A DNA stretch of 64,000 bases from Dryococelus australis (GCA_029891345.1 CM056994.1:63039251-63103250), one strand, 5' to 3'; positions 9,963 through 22,090 are shown, numbered from the stretch's first letter. Made by a program: numbers and translations. The notes: generated by a model not told the origin, from the letters alone.

Positions 9963-12900
9963 TTATGCAATCTGTTGTTCGTCAGAGTGATTAATATTTG
10001 TGTTATTTATTTCGGAGTCCTCCAGTACAGAGTAGGGAAAAGTGGTTTGTTGTGGGGCAAGTAGACAGACTAGGGAGCCACAAATGACGCCATGGCTTGG
10101 AGAAGTAACCAGGTTCTCTCTTGCTGTTCTGTAACACTGCGGAGTTTGAAGATATAGGGGTGGAAATGTGCCATGAGTGACGCGAAGTCGCATGCTCTAA
10201 GAAATTCCATGAATACACGGAATTCCTGCATAGCACCTCGCATATCTACTGGTGAGGGCGGAATTGAGGTGTTGTGTTGTTTCTGTGGTGTCAGGTGTAG
10301 GAGCTGTGTTGTGAGTAGGCGAAGAGAGTGCCTGTGAATATGACTTGCCTGGTTGTAATGTCCTGACCGTGAACCGGACAGGTCAGGAGGTTGTTTTACA
10401 GAAGTTGGTTTGTCCTTTGCAGCAGCAGTTCTTTTCTGCACCAAGTCCAGGAACTCAGGGCAGGCTTTTGAAAGGGCAGTGTGGTCGCCTGCACAGTTCC
10501 TGCATTTTGGCTTAGATGTTGTTGCGTTTATAGTGCAGGCACTCTTGGGGTGAGGGCCGGGCAGTGTGGGCATTTTGTTGGCATAGAACAGTGATTTTTC
10601 GTGTGGTCTAGGGCTAGACAGTTCCAGCATTATGCCACGTCTGTCGGCCGTTTCTGGTATTGCCGGAGATGTAAAATGGTCATGTTAACCTTGGTGACTG
10701 AGAGCAGAGGGGGAGATCAGTGTTCTGTGCCGCCGTCATGCAGAAAAATCGTTGCGGCTCCAACGTGAATTTGTTCGGGTCTGTGTGGTCTGGGATGCGT
10801 TTCTTGAACTGGTATATGTGCTGGATTGTGTAGCCGGCGCTTTCCAGATCTGCCTTGATGTCAACTATTTCAGTTATGGGGTGGAGATCAAATATTACTT
10901 TTTGTGGGAGCTCGGAAGCATCGCAAAAAGTGAAGTAGTGAATGTAGTTCGCTTCGAACTAGTGTTCTCAAATTTTTGCGATAATTTGTGTTCCCTGAGT
11001 GGGAAGAAAGGAGAAGCCATCCCTACTAATTGCTCACAGTTTCTAGACAAGGAGATTATATTTAGTGGCGTCAGGTAGGGGTGGACGAAGCTTCGAAAAT
11101 TCGAATTTGAATATTTTCAATATTCTGCTTCATATTCGAAATCAATTTTTTGCTTTGAACTTCAAAACAAAAAAATTCTTGTGGGAAACTTAAATTATTT
11201 ATTATTATTCGCCCAAAAAGCAAAAGAAGACAATGTGTGGTTAATAATATTAATGTTTTTATCCCACGTTTGCCAAATACATGGCTAGTGAAACATGAAA
11301 ACATAACCTCAACTCAACAGAATGCCCAAAAATTAGTCAAAACTGCATTCGGTATAAAATAATTGTCAGTATCTAATTTTACTCACAATATAGCAAAACA
11401 GAATTATCTGGGAAAAATCTTTTTATATTAATAAATACTTCATTATCTTGCCAAACTTAATTTCACACCTCACATTCTAATCTGTATTATATGTTTATTT
11501 TCCTCATGTATGACAGTTTGGCAGTGTGATAAATGTGATATTAAACTGCAAGTTTTACAGACTTAACTGCTGTGAAAAGTGTGAAATTGAACCCACTGCT
11601 ATTCAAATCTCACTTTTCAATAATGTAATTTAAAAAATAACAGAAAATTGTTAATAAAATACAAGTGTGGTTTCATGCCAGAAGTATTGTATTGACTCTT
11701 TACATATGCGATTATGATGTGATGAATCAAATTTAGTCGAGAAAATTGATTTTTCCATTGATTCACAGACAAATTTTAAGGTTTGTCATATAAGAAAATA
11801 ATAATAATTGTACGTCATATATTATGTAACTTGAGCCATTGTACTTACCAGTAAAGCTCTTCCTCTTTGCAGCCATTTGCAAATTAATTGGATTAGGAGT
11901 AGCCATTAGCCGGATTAGCCCTTAATCTGCAAACTCTATTTTTAGACCATCCCAGCAACATGTCATTCGCCTAGTGAATTAGAACCCACCCTCCCCTACT
12001 ACTACTAAAGCGTTTTATTTCTCTGGGTGACATCAGATAAGGGGACCCTTGTAAAAGTTAACAGGTACAGTCTCAGCACTACAAAAATTTGCCCAACCAT
12101 AGGACACACTGTATTTAAGCATGAAAAATATTTGTCAAAATCCTCTGTCTCATGGCATGCCAATTTTGGAGGATTAACTGCTTCTTGAGTAAAATATTAT
12201 GAATAGAAGCCCGTAGTAATGTTGTGCATGTAACACAAACTTAAATACTGAACTAGCAATGTCGCACATTTATGGTATTTATGGTCCTAGGTTTTGAATT
12301 GAAGACGACACTGAATTGTAGACGACCCCTTATTTATCTATTCCTTTCTGCCAAAAAAAACCTTGTCTTCCTTTTGGATAAATATGGTACATGGTAAAAA
12401 AACTAAAAAAAAATTTTTGCAAATCGGTGGAAAACATTTATTTTTTATCTGCTTTTTACCGATCTTGTGAAAATGAATGTAGTTATTAAATTTATAAAAT
12501 ATATATATATAAACTCGCTTCGAAATGAAATATCCAGCTTCGCCCACCCCTAGCATCAGGAACCATTAATCGGAACTGAGTTTGTCTTTTTTGTTGTTTT
12601 TGAGGTGCAGCTGGCTGTGATTGGTGAGTGGGAATGCTTGAACAGCCAGGGTTTTTCACTGCTGGGGCCTTGGCTGTGGCCTCTTGTATCAGGGTGAACC
12701 GATTTTTAATTGGAATGGTGTTGGACTGTACCTCAGATGACACTGAGTGGAGATGCTTGTTCTCCTATGTGGTTCTTTTCCTAGGTACTGAGGAGTTGCT
12801 GTCACCCTTTTGTTGTACCAGCTGAAAGTCTGTCTCCATGGTCATGTTCTCTGCCATAGATGTTTGTGGACGGGAGGAAGATGGCATACTGAGTGTGGTT

Positions 12901-13259
12901 GGAGCCGATAGGAAGGTGATGAGTTGATCCAAGTTGTCATGAAGTCCATGATGAAATGTCATTTTCACAGCTTCTTTCCAAGGTGAACTCTGTGCCAGTT
13001 TCAACCAGATGATGTTCTCTTTCAAATATTCTAGACTGTAAATGCACCTTCCCATCATCCATGATGGCTCAGTCAATTCCCCACCCACCACCAGGACCCG
13101 TAAGGGTGTTGGGGGGGGGGATTCTGTGTGAAGCGACTCGTGATGTGGTGTATGCAATTGACGAACAAGTGTTGTTAGAAATGTACCTAGATCGATACTG
13201 CACACTGTGGTCACTGACCCACTAGGGGCTAGGCTCGAGCTGACCTGTTTCCAGGCCAA
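9963..13259 (-). pseudogene. Jockey-like LINE ORF1 (gag) split by a hAT element
   Basis: The minus strand reads from Met at 13259 through 12765-13259 and 12560-12743, is interrupted by the hAT insert, and continues from 11067 to about 9963. An RNA-recognition (PRE_C2HC-like) segment is visible (VIFDLHPITEIVDIKADLE near 10890-10850). Zinc knuckles follow: CX2CX4HX4C at 10588-10629 (CWNCLALDHTKNHC), a second CPHC pair, and a third (CRNCAGDHTALSKACP) in the ORF at 10070-10630. That set is typical of LINE nucleic-acid-binding ORF1 proteins of insects. Frameshifts and a stop right after the hAT duplication make it non-functional. Such proteins package the LINE RNA. Confidence 0.7.
11076..12552. 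mobile_element. hAT-type DNA transposon, non-autonomous, 1,477 bp
   Basis: The ends are inverted repeats TAGGGGTGGACGAAGCT (left) and TAGGGGTGGGCGAAGCT (right, read inverted), 16 of 17 identical. They are flanked by 8-bp duplications GCGTCAGG (11068-11075) and GCATCAGG (12553-12560), 7 of 8 identical. An 8-bp duplication and a T/CAGGGGTGG terminus are hAT hallmarks. The interior is AT-rich and I find no transposase, so it depended on a relative. It lies inside the LINE ORF1, hence is younger than the LINE. Confidence 0.85.
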
Positions 13260-13371
13260 CCACAGTGTGTAGGGTGTATGCCATGAGTTAATTTGTCATA
13301 TGCATTGAGAAAACACGGAGCGCACCCTCCTTGGTCGGAGTGCGAGTCCAAAGTGTGAGGTGCCACAGAGG

Positions 13372-14165
13372 AGAAGTGAATAACTCCTGTATTTACAGCA
13401 CCCAGCCACGCTCACAGCTTAAGGAGCCTGACCAAGCAAGAAACGCCAACCCTGGGGTGCGTGCGAGGCCACCACCTCAGAACAGGCCAGACCCCTTAAC
13501 GTCGTGCAGTTAGAAACTGCGTCTACTGACATGCAGTTTCCCAAGGCACCCCATATCCAAGTTGACATCAATGGATGTCAACGGCTTGTCTTACTGGATT
13601 CTGCGGCAATGGGGAACTTCATACGAAGCAACCTCTTGTCCCAGAACCAGTGAGCCAACCTATAACCTCTACCCCGGATCGTACGGATGGCTCAACTAAG
13701 CCAGATCCTGGAGGTTGAGGGAATGATAGATCTATAGGTCGGGATCAAATGATATATCTAGAGGTTGGGATCGAATGATATTTCTAGAGGTCGGGATCAA
13801 ATGATAGATCTAGAGGTTGGGATCAAATGATAGATCTAGAGGTTGGGCTCTATCACCTCAAACATGACCACATTCACAGTGACACCTGTCATTACTGATG
13901 AGGTCATCCTTGATCAGGCATGGCTAATGCGGCAGCGTTGCTTGCTTGACCATGCCTCGCTTGTGATTCATCTAGGGTCCGAAGCAGGGGTTGTGACACC
14001 CTGGAACAGGTGTCCGACACCCATAGTCGAGCCATTTCCTCGCCCAGCGCCAGCCCTGAAGGGGCAAGTCTCACCAGTTCTCTGCAAAATCCCTCTTTTG
14101 ATCCTTTCTGAGTCTCCCCTGTACACCCTGTTCCTATCTACCCCCCTCGGTAGCAGGGCGGAGTA
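13372..14165 (+). pseudogene. Gypsy element 1 gag end and aspartic protease
   Basis: Gag resumes after the LINE (in frame CHRGEVNN) and ends at a stop at 13511-13513. Further on, HIQVDINGCQRLVLLDSAAM reads as a retropepsin active site with DSAA at 13597-13608 in place of D(T/S)GA, then a stop. After a minisatellite (13725-13848) a second protease part appears in the ORF at 13843-14166: TTFTVTPVITDEVILDQAWL, matching the (I/V)(I/L)G.(D/P)WL region. Substituted and shifted, it is inactive. The protease would have cut the Gag-Pol polyprotein. Confidence 0.6.
13725..13848 (+). repeat. 26-bp minisatellite within the protease remnant
   Basis: Five units begin at 13725, 13751, 13777, 13803 and 13829 (the last incomplete), each like GATAGATCTAGAGGTTGGGA plus TCAAAT. 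The preceding sequence GATCCTGGAGGTTGAGGGAA looks like the ancestral single unit. As 26 is not a multiple of three, each unit shifts the frame, so the expansion followed or caused loss of function. Confidence 0.9.
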
Positions 14166-15648
14166 AAAGGAACAACCTCTCAAGTACAAAGATCTCACAG
14201 CAGAGCCCACTTGATCACACCCCTCCCCGCATACCAATTGTACCAAGTGTGGACACCAAAGGTGACTAATCCCAAGTTATCCCAGCGATGTAGGAGGCAT
14301 GCAAACCCTCACCACTGAGAACCCAGTCGCCAACCAATGGCACCTTCGAGGTCTCGGTAAACACTGTACCAACAAATGTAGACGGATCCATGGTCTCGCT
14401 TGTTGATGTTTGTGTGCAGGTAACAGACAGACACAGCAGGACGATGACTTAAGACGTCACTCTACCTGCCTCTACCGCCTGGATCCGTGTCTCCGATGCC
14501 ACCATGTGTGGTAAAGACACCTGCAGGACGTGAGGATGGTGCAGAGACAGTGTCACCACCATCCTTGCCCTCTGCAGAAAGCTCGCCGTCCCAAGATGCC
14601 GGGGCCAGAGCAACTTCAAGGCCCCTTTCTGCAGCCGCTATTCCAAGGCATAGGAGTCATTCGCCAAGACGTCTTTCGGCCGCTGCAGTTCCAAGGCTAA
14701 CAACTTTACCATCTCCTTGCCATCTGTTGACAAGGTCACTGATTGTCCATGGGGGGCTTTGGCCATCACCTCACCCTCAATCACCACATCTCCATGCCAA
14801 GATGCCATTACCGATACTCAAACTAAGGAGGGAGGCAAGCTAGCCTCCAGAATGCTCCCTTCTCCAGCCAAGGCAACCACCAGGTCTCTCCCATTACTAA
14901 ACAACAACAACCAGAGAGAGATCTCTTCAGCAGTGCAAGTAAGAGCCTTTGCTTCAACTTCAAGATTGCCTCTATCTCTAAGAATCCCTACCACTATAAG
15001 TACTCTGGCATGACTCGAATTTTCCTCCTTGTATCCCGAGACAAGAACTACCCGCGAGAGAAAGCAGAGTTCTTAGGTCATCGGGGTTCTACTGCGAACC
15101 CTCTGGAGGTCTGCACCTACCTACCGATGGCCAACGCTGCAACAACAGCCACCAAGGAAGCGTGGGTGGTCTCAGAGACACTGCACCCAATGAAGAATGG
15201 TGTGTGACATGCATAGACTTTGTAAATTGCACTCTCTTGGGTCGCGTGGTTGTCTCTATGCGGCATCATTAAGAAACAAATTCTCACACTCTTAGAACGC
15301 CAACTATGTTGCCATGTAGTAAACAGGGAATAGATCAAAAGAAGAAGAAAAAAAAATTTTTTTCCCTTCAATGAACATACACTTGTGTGGAAGTGAACAC
15401 TTCGTAAGTGCACCATAACCAGACAAGACTGCACCTAGAACGGACACTCAAGATAGTGCGAATTCAGTTTGTGCGAGACACAACATCAATGATACGACAC
15501 TGCACATGCACTGCCAGAATGCGAGTAAATTTAGGTATAAGATGTTGATTTGGGTATCTTTAGAGTAGAAATGTAGGTCTTGTGTATATTATTGATTCAC
15601 GTAGTTTTTTGTGCTCCTTGTATGACTAGTAAATAAGAGTGTCATGTA
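14166..15648 (+). pseudogene. Degraded pol region of Gypsy element 1 with an RT scrap
   Basis: Mostly unrecognisable. The 118-codon ORF at 14487-14843 and its overlap partner to 15013 are Ser/Pro-rich without family motifs. Near 15195-15260 one frame reads EEWCVTCIDFVNCTL, which resembles the Gypsy RT block WR(M/F)C(V/I)D(F/Y)R.LN, in the right order after the protease. It stops soon after. Support for RT is limited to that block. Confidence 0.35.
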
Positions 15649-17445
15649 CAGTAAAACCCCTCCATTACGACCCCATTTATTATGACCACCTCTCTATTAT
15701 GTCCCGGTCCCAAGGACCCATAAAAAGTTTGGGTCGAAAAAGTCAAAAATTTGAGGCACGTCTAAAAATAGATACAGTAATCCCTCCGCCAACTGTGGTA
15801 TCTTGCACCGCGGTTTCAGTTATGTGTGGATTTGTTCTGTAGACTTTTCTCCAATGGCGGTACTTGTTTCTATTATCTACGGTTTTCAGTCTATGGAAAA
15901 CTAGCCCTTACTGATGTTAGTGGTCACACATTTCTCAAGCTATGGGCTGTTCACAGTAAAGTCAGCACTTTTGACGACCTGGTTACTTTTTCCTTTCAGC
16001 CATCTTTTATCCTTTAAACATCTTTTTAAATAAATATTGCCATGTAAGTAATAAACAGTGTGTGTATATTCCACCACACTCTGAATTTAACGTCTAAGGG
16101 TAAAGTAAATCATACTTATAGACTATTATTCCAAATGAGAGGGCTGTCAAAAGTGCTCACTTAACCGTGAATGGCCTTTACCATCATAGACTGACATTGG
16201 TTGTCCCAAGCAGCGTGAAGTAATAAATTACCTAATGCCAGAAGGGGACACTGGTGTATTGTCCGTGTATGGGAAGGGGAGGGGGGGGGGGAGTTGCAGG
16301 CCGAGTCAGTGAGGATTCTTTGTCTTAGTCACATGCCGCTGCCTCTGCCTTAACCATCCCTGTCTTTTTTCACTTCCAGTATCCCTCCCCTTTTGCTGTA
16401 AAAACAGCGGCACATTACGCAGACTAGTTTCTTAATTAGTGTATGTATGATAACTTCAAATTTAATTCAGTGTTTTTTTTTAACTATTATTTTTAAGTTT
16501 ATTTGTGCCCACGCCTACATAATATGCTAAATTTTTTATGGTGGGCAATTTTTTTTTTTTGTGAAGTCAATTTTATGTGTAAAGTGAATAAAGATAAGTG
16601 TGTGCAAATAAAGTGCGTTCTTATGTTACTGGTACCATATTATGATGAGTGAAGCTGTGTGCATGTAAAGACAACTTCGAAAGTCAAAGAGACCAACACG
16701 CCGCCTACATTTAGTATAAATTCAACACATTTACGTGAATCACATCCATCAGCATGTTCTCCCAATGCCGGGCCGCTGTTAGGAAGTGAACCGGCCCTGT
16801 AACGACGGCAGTGGCAGAGGGCGGGCGGGTGGCCGCCACCCGCCACCTTGTAGTGACCGACTGACAGGTGCCCAGCCTGAGGGTCTAGGGCCGAGCATCA
16901 GCAGCAAAACCGTCACGTCCGCACCCGGCCACGCTGCAGAGGATCTAGGCGCTCGCCCAGCTACGTACACGGCCAGACCAACGCGAGAGCACGGCACGTA
17001 CAAATGTATTGCGCAACACCACCTAAACTTTTTGATTGTTGCGTGCCTCATAGCAATGTATGACCCACGAGACCTGCATAATAGATCTTTAATAATAACT
17101 TTATATTTTAATAATACATAGTCTAATCTTTTCACACACTTTCAAGGGCCTTCTTTTTTATAACCAGGGGTGGTCCAATATGCCTTTCTTGGGTATCAAA
17201 TTAATCAGGAAATATCCAGCTATTAAAATATACATATTTATATTTTATTTAATTTTAAAAGTGAATTTTTATGCGCTAAAGACGATTGAATATACTTCAT
17301 GCCAAAAATTGCAAGTTTGGTGGCATAGGGATTAGAGGTGGGTCAAAATCGGCCCAAAATTCTCCAAATTTTTTATTACAACCCCCCTTCTATTACGAAC
17401 CTATTCTCGCAAATAGTGAGGGGTCATAATAGAGAGTTTCTACTG
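15649..17445. mobile_element. pogo/Tigger-like (Tc1/mariner superfamily) element, 1,797 bp
   Basis: The left end CAGTAAAACCCCTCCATTAC and the inverted right end CAGTAGAAACTCTCTATTAT agree at 21 of 26 positions over their first 26 bp, both continuing to GACCCC. TA dinucleotides flank both ends (15647-15648, 17446-17447), the expected target duplication. CAGT..AA.C ends are known from pogo/Tigger relatives. No transposase was recognised. A second CAGTAATCCCTCCGCCAAC motif at about 15775 may be the end of another related insertion. It carries a 300-bp GC-rich patch (16780-17000) and G-runs near 16282 of unknown origin. Confidence 0.7.
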
Positions 17446-17447
17446 TA

Positions 17448-18670
17448 ATAACAGCAGAGTACAGCTAGCGATGCTCTAAAGTTCACAATGCCAGGTATGG
17501 GGGCCGGTAACTCTTGAATTTAAAGGTTCGTCTTTGCACACTGACAGAGAAGACGGAATTAATTTTGCAACTGTACGGACATGCTGTTAAAGCTGCGGTA
17601 AGAATATTTTGCATTAATTCTTCTTTCCGAAAGTACTGTAGTAACTCTGTCTGTCTGTGTTGTAAATAGTAACATTAAGTTTGTAATTTAGTGCTTCACA
17701 GTAGAGTCGATTTAAAGGCTTCACCTCTGGGTCATATTAAGATGACTTTTCAAAGCAATGAGGCAGACAATCCTCTCCTAGTGTGCATATTGTGTGCGGA
17801 TTGATCCACATAGAATTAATAACTTCTTAAAAAGTGTATTGTGTTAGAAATAGTTTTAAACGTTATAATCTATACATGGATTGGGTCCCCATACATTCAA
17901 GCTTCGTTTCATTATTTTAGCAATGTACAATTGTTTGGTTAAGAGATTGTAAATACTTTTCATACTTGTAATGTAAATAATTTGTCTAGGGTAAAATTCA
18001 GTTAGGGCCCTTTATAGAGTTTAAATGTGTTAGAATTAAGTTACCGTACATTTTTTTTTACAAGTGTATTAACATTGTTGCTGAGAAAGTTTTATGAAAC
18101 ATGGGTTTCGCTATTAAGTATCAATGAGTGTTACTAACAATTGTTATGTAAATGTTCATTAAGTTGTATGTCATTTGTATTAGTAGCATCCAAGGGCACA
18201 CAGAAAATATTAATAATTGGGCACCTTTTATTTTGTAATATATTTTGTGCACAAATTGCATTCATTTTAACCAAAATGGCATACTTAAAGCTAACAATTA
18301 TGGTATCATTAAACCCTAAGAAAAGTGCCAATATTTATCCAAAGCAAAAATGAGAAAAAAGATTTATTTTCTTTAATGATTCAAATATATTAACGCTTGC
18401 CACTTTCCTGTATAATACTACAATGACTACGACTCATCTGACTCAAGTATTTCTACTTCACCACAGAGAGAGTCAAACCAGGCAACATATTACATGAGTG
18501 TTTTGGATGGCCATGACCCTCGATGGCGATTTTCCAAACATGTGAAAAATAAGGTTGCATAAGCCAGCGAGCATGGGCCCCCCCCCCCCCCCCCAAACCG
18601 AGCACCGCCGATTATACATGAAACCGATAGCCAGATAGAGGATAGCTACCCCCACCCCAGCCTCGCACGA
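17448..18670. other. Non-coding stretch inside Gypsy element 1
   Basis: No recognisable coding or element ends. A 17-base C run lies at 18578-18594. It should be part of Gypsy 1 or of further insertions in it, but nothing in the sequence decides this. Confidence 0.4.
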
Positions 18671-19400
18671 GAGGGACATCATGAGACGACGTCACACCTC
18701 CCACCACGGCCTGGCACTGCACCTGTCCTTCAGACTATAAATGTCCGTGCACGACCGGGCTCACGAGTTATTTCTTCTCCAGTAGATTGCTCCTGCAATT
18801 TGTGTGCTGGGGCCTTCTACTGCTCAACAGTCTTCGGCAGCCACCAGAGGCTGCTACCTTTGACATTACCAGATGCTCCTGCAGCCTTTGCCAGAAACTT
18901 CTGCTGCAGCCACCTGCAGCTACCAGAGGCTTCATTGTCGACAACCACCACCATCTTCCAGAAGCTCCTCTCTTCTTCACCACACCACACCTTCTGCTGC
19001 TACTCTTCCTGGGACAGCAGTCGCCTCTACTTGCTGGTAGAGGCAACTAAACCCACTGCTCTTAAAATAGTGGCACTCCTTTTTGTATTCTCTTCTAGAT
19101 GCCCCTTGAATAGTGTAACTGCGACTGAGTTGTTATCATAGTCGTCGATGCCACAAATTATCTTGGGTAGTTTAGGAAGAGGTTACCTACACCTGTTTAG
19201 CATAGGTTACTTCCATACTCTTTCTCCGCTTGGTTGGGAGGTAGCATGCGTCACTTTTTTAATTACTATTAATAAATACAGTTTGTTCCTTTCCCAACAA
19301 GTATCTATTCTAGAGGTATTTACCTTGACCACTAGGAGCATATTGTACTGTACGTTGTTGACCGAAACCGGGTTTTGATATTAGTACAAACCATAGAGTA
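18671..19400 (+). promoter_or_regulatory. Possible LTR-type promoter with TATA box and CAG-rich downstream region
   Basis: GACTATAAATG around 18734-18744 is followed by a Leu/Gln/Pro-coding, CAG/CTG-rich stretch (18790-19050, open in two frames). The layout, TATA box then a gently repetitive CAG-rich leader, parallels the LTRs at 5069 and 21250, but sequence similarity is weak. It may be a diverged LTR of another family. No second copy exists in the window to test it. Confidence 0.3.
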
Positions 19401-21234
19401 GGACTGCAGAGGCCCTTCAGAAATCCGTACGTCTGAGACACACACACAGACACCATTCAATGGCCACCCATTCTAGATCGCTAGGGATAGAACGGTAGAG
19501 CCCTGACCACTAGAAACTCATCCGACGAGGGCGAGACAGGCTCCTTGAGTTGTATCCTACCACAGCGCTTACAATGCCGGCCAGGATATTTGGTCAAGAC
19601 TGACTGCCTATTTCTGTTGCGACCTGCACCCAATAGTAGTAGGGAGGCGGCCCACATGGTTCAACGCTTTAGGTCTGTGCGCCATGGCAGGGGGCTTATT
19701 AGAGCACTAAACTCTTGCCATCAACTACTATTGGAAGTACATTAAGATAGGGAACTGTTTTGTGTCGACAACAATCAGTAGATATCTTAAGTGTCAATCC
19801 AACCTCTATGCCTTTTGGTGGGAAGCAAGGCTCAAAGAGGAAGGAGCAAAAGTGGCTTATATCGCTGCCAAACAAGAGAGTGTACTAGCCCCACCTACTT
19901 CAAGTAGGCAAGCTGAGTGGGATTGAGTGTCTTTCACCTGTCTCATGGAGAGGCCTTGCTCTCCAGTATTTGAATACGTTTATTTCCCAGTGCACATGCA
20001 CATTGCTAGGGAATATCAATCAGTAATACGAGGTCTTATACAGGGTACCGAGGTAAGGTAAGCCAACCTCCGATTCTGGAGCCAGGAGTCAATCGAGTGG
20101 AGCCAACGGTACTGTGTTAGTTGGCACAGTATCAGCGTCCGACAACCAGCCACTAGCTCCGTTACCACCGACTGAAGCAATTCCTGGTAAGACCGGTACC
20201 AAAGCAACTCGCCCACCGAACAAACTACTTGCAACCCCAGTAGTGAGAAACTTCATTCCTAGTTGCTAGCCAACATGCCCAACTAAAGTTGTGAGCACTA
20301 AACGTAAAATAAACAAATAATTAGTGCACCACCAGCGTGAATTGTCTAACGCTACCAAAACCACGTTGACCATGCATTCAGTTCATAACGCGGCACGTAT
20401 CAATATATGCAACATAATCTTTATTGTATACTATATATCAATTGACAGTCAACTGCACAATCTTCGCCGTAAGACAATTTAATGTAAAAATTGATTACTT
20501 GTAAATTGCTGTTTTTATGGGAATAATTATAATACATGATCAGCAGAAAGCCACACAGACACCTTACATGTTTGTCGTATTACACAGGCTCAGGGAGCCT
20601 TAGTTTAAATTCATTTCCACGGCAAACTGTAGATTTTTATCCTGTTTCTTTGTACGAGGATAACACTTGCACACAAACTGCTGGGTGAGGTCTTTATGTA
20701 TTAAATTCTTTCTCCCCCTTTTACAGGTAAAGTAATAACTAAATAATGTGAAAGGATAAAACTCCCTTGCATTAATTTGTGAACTGACCTGGCAATGCGT
20801 AAAGAAGACACACAAACCCTGCTGTTAGAAACACAAAACCTCACATCAGCTGAAAAGCTTCTTTCTTTCACGTGCCATGACCTTGGACTTCCCCTTCCTA
20901 CCTCTCCAGCCGCAAGAACGAAGCGAGGCCCACCTGACATTAAGCCACACTGCTGCTTCAGAAAACTGGGCAAGGGGAATGTGAGGGAAAGGAAAAGGAG
21001 GAACAGGCGTAAGAAAAGAGAGACAGCTACCTGCCAGGCCGGCAGACACTGAACAGACGCTTCTTTCATGAGCAGGGGAGATAACAGCACTATTCTGCCA
21101 TGCTCCCAACCTTCTCGCTCGCATAGCACAGAGCAGCTACCAAGACAGATACCAACTAGCTTATAGTCACATGCAAGTGGGTCCAAAACAACCTTCACCA
21201 CTTTCGACATTCTACTCCAAGATGGGTCTTCGTC
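19401..21234. other. Degraded interior before the 3' LTR, not resolved
   Basis: This should hold the 3' part of Gypsy 1 pol, but I see no convincing RNase H or integrase motif. The 200-codon minus-strand ORF at 20701-21303 has a Leu/Phe-rich middle and no family resemblance; it overlaps the LTR edge and I take it as chance. Confidence 0.4.
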
Positions 21235-21248
21235 AGAAGAAAGGAGGG
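21235..21248 (+). other. Polypurine tract before the 3' LTR
   Basis: AGAAGAAAGGAGGG ends one base before the LTR start TGATTGACGCATG at 21250. It would prime plus-strand DNA synthesis. Its position fixes the LTR's 5' edge and the (+) orientation of the element. Confidence 0.7.
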
Positions 21249-21711
21249 TTGATTGACGCATGACGCATTTAGCTCGTAGAGAAAGCACTCCAATAATAAA
21301 CAACTACGCCCCATCTCAGATGGCTACTCTCCAAGGGGCAAGTTTCTCCCAACACAAACGGTAATGGAAGCAGGACATGTCAACCAACCCCAGTTGACAG
21401 AGACTCAACTTACCAAATAACCACATGCTTGCTTTTACCATGCAACTAAATTCTTCTAGGCCCCTCTCCGAAGAAGCGCTCCTACTACTTTACCGCTCCC
21501 GCTAAACATACAGCGCACCCCTGTAGAGATGCAAGCTGCCCACTAGAAAGTCACTGCCTCCACCATAGCACAGGAAGTGTCAACGTCTCACGCTAAGTGC
21601 TACCGCAGATAAGGATCCATGCTTTATGTATGTGAAAACACAAGCTCCTCTCCCAAGAGGCAGGGCTAATTCCTCACATCCCTCTGAGCGCCTAGAAGCT
21701 GGAAAATAGAC

Positions 21712-21720
21712 TATAAAAGG
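21712..21720 (+). promoter_or_regulatory. TATA box of the 3' LTR
   Basis: TATAAAAGG in the same context as 5569-5577 of the 5' LTR. Confidence 0.6.
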
Positions 21721-21793
21721 CACCCCAGCCTAGGCCTCAGGAGTTATTGCTGCAGTCTGGCTGTGAGAGCAGACAGAGTCCCTAACCGCGCCG

Positions 21794-22090
21794 GTGACTG
21801 CGAGTAACCCAGTGGATGATGGCGATGCTGACAGCTCCAGAAGACCACCAGCTCCCAGAAGGTCTGCAACCGCTTCGGCCGCCTCCATCACCTCCCGGAG
21901 GACTGCCACCAACCCGAGGCTTTCAACCTCTTCAGCCGCCTCCGCCAGCAGCTCCAGGGTCATCGACAAACACCAAAGGCTCCTACCACATAGTCCTAAT
22001 CACTCTCTCAATACCTCTTCCTCCTTAGCCGAATCAGGTATTGTAGGTCACGACAACATGTCCATTCCAGACATCTCCTTAAGGCCCTAA
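21794..22090 (+). CDS. LTR-borne Ser/Ala/Arg-rich reading frame, unknown
   Basis: 98 codons, low complexity, rich in Ser, Ala, Arg and Pro. The last third is SLNTSSSLAESGIVGHDN, followed by MS(I/V)PDISLRP and a stop, and is nearly identical in the 5' LTR copy (ending 5949). The two copies stay in one frame over about 90 codons, with one CpG-type stop in the left copy near 5698. LTRs start identical, so shared reading alone does not show selection. It may simply be untranslated LTR sequence; no domain or function is known to me. Confidence 0.2.
   Translation: MTASNPVDDGDADSSRRPPAPRRSATASAASITSRRTATNPRLSTSSAASASSSRVIDKHQRLLPHSPNHSLNTSSSLAESGIVGHDNMSIPDISLRP

Larger units (their letters stand above)
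8604..13359 (-). mobile_element. Gag-only non-LTR (LINE-type) insertion
   Basis: 4,756 bp bounded by a 12-bp direct duplication, GTGCCACAGAGG, at 8592-8603 and 13360-13371. Removing the insert and one duplication copy restores an unbroken gag frame in Gypsy 1, which is strong proof of the boundaries. The only coding part is a Jockey/I-type ORF1 (gag) on the minus strand. About 1.35 kb between the gag end and 8604 shows no endonuclease or reverse transcriptase, and no poly(A)/poly(T) tract marks the 3' end at 8604. Without the nested hAT the insert was about 3.27 kb. It may be a non-autonomous, gag-only LINE or an internally deleted one. Confidence 0.75.

Noticed and set aside
14487..15013. 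Two overlapping Ser/Pro-rich ORFs
   Set aside because: They lie in the degraded pol interval of Gypsy element 1, are in different frames and show no domain.
18787..19141. Leu-rich ORFs that could pass for a signal peptide or membrane protein
   Set aside because: They result from CTG/CAG-rich sequence downstream of a TATA box and are open in two frames.
20701..21303. 200-codon minus-strand ORF, longest in the window
   Set aside because: It overlaps the polypurine tract and LTR edge, has skewed Leu/Phe/Ser composition and no family resemblance. Length alone was not convincing.
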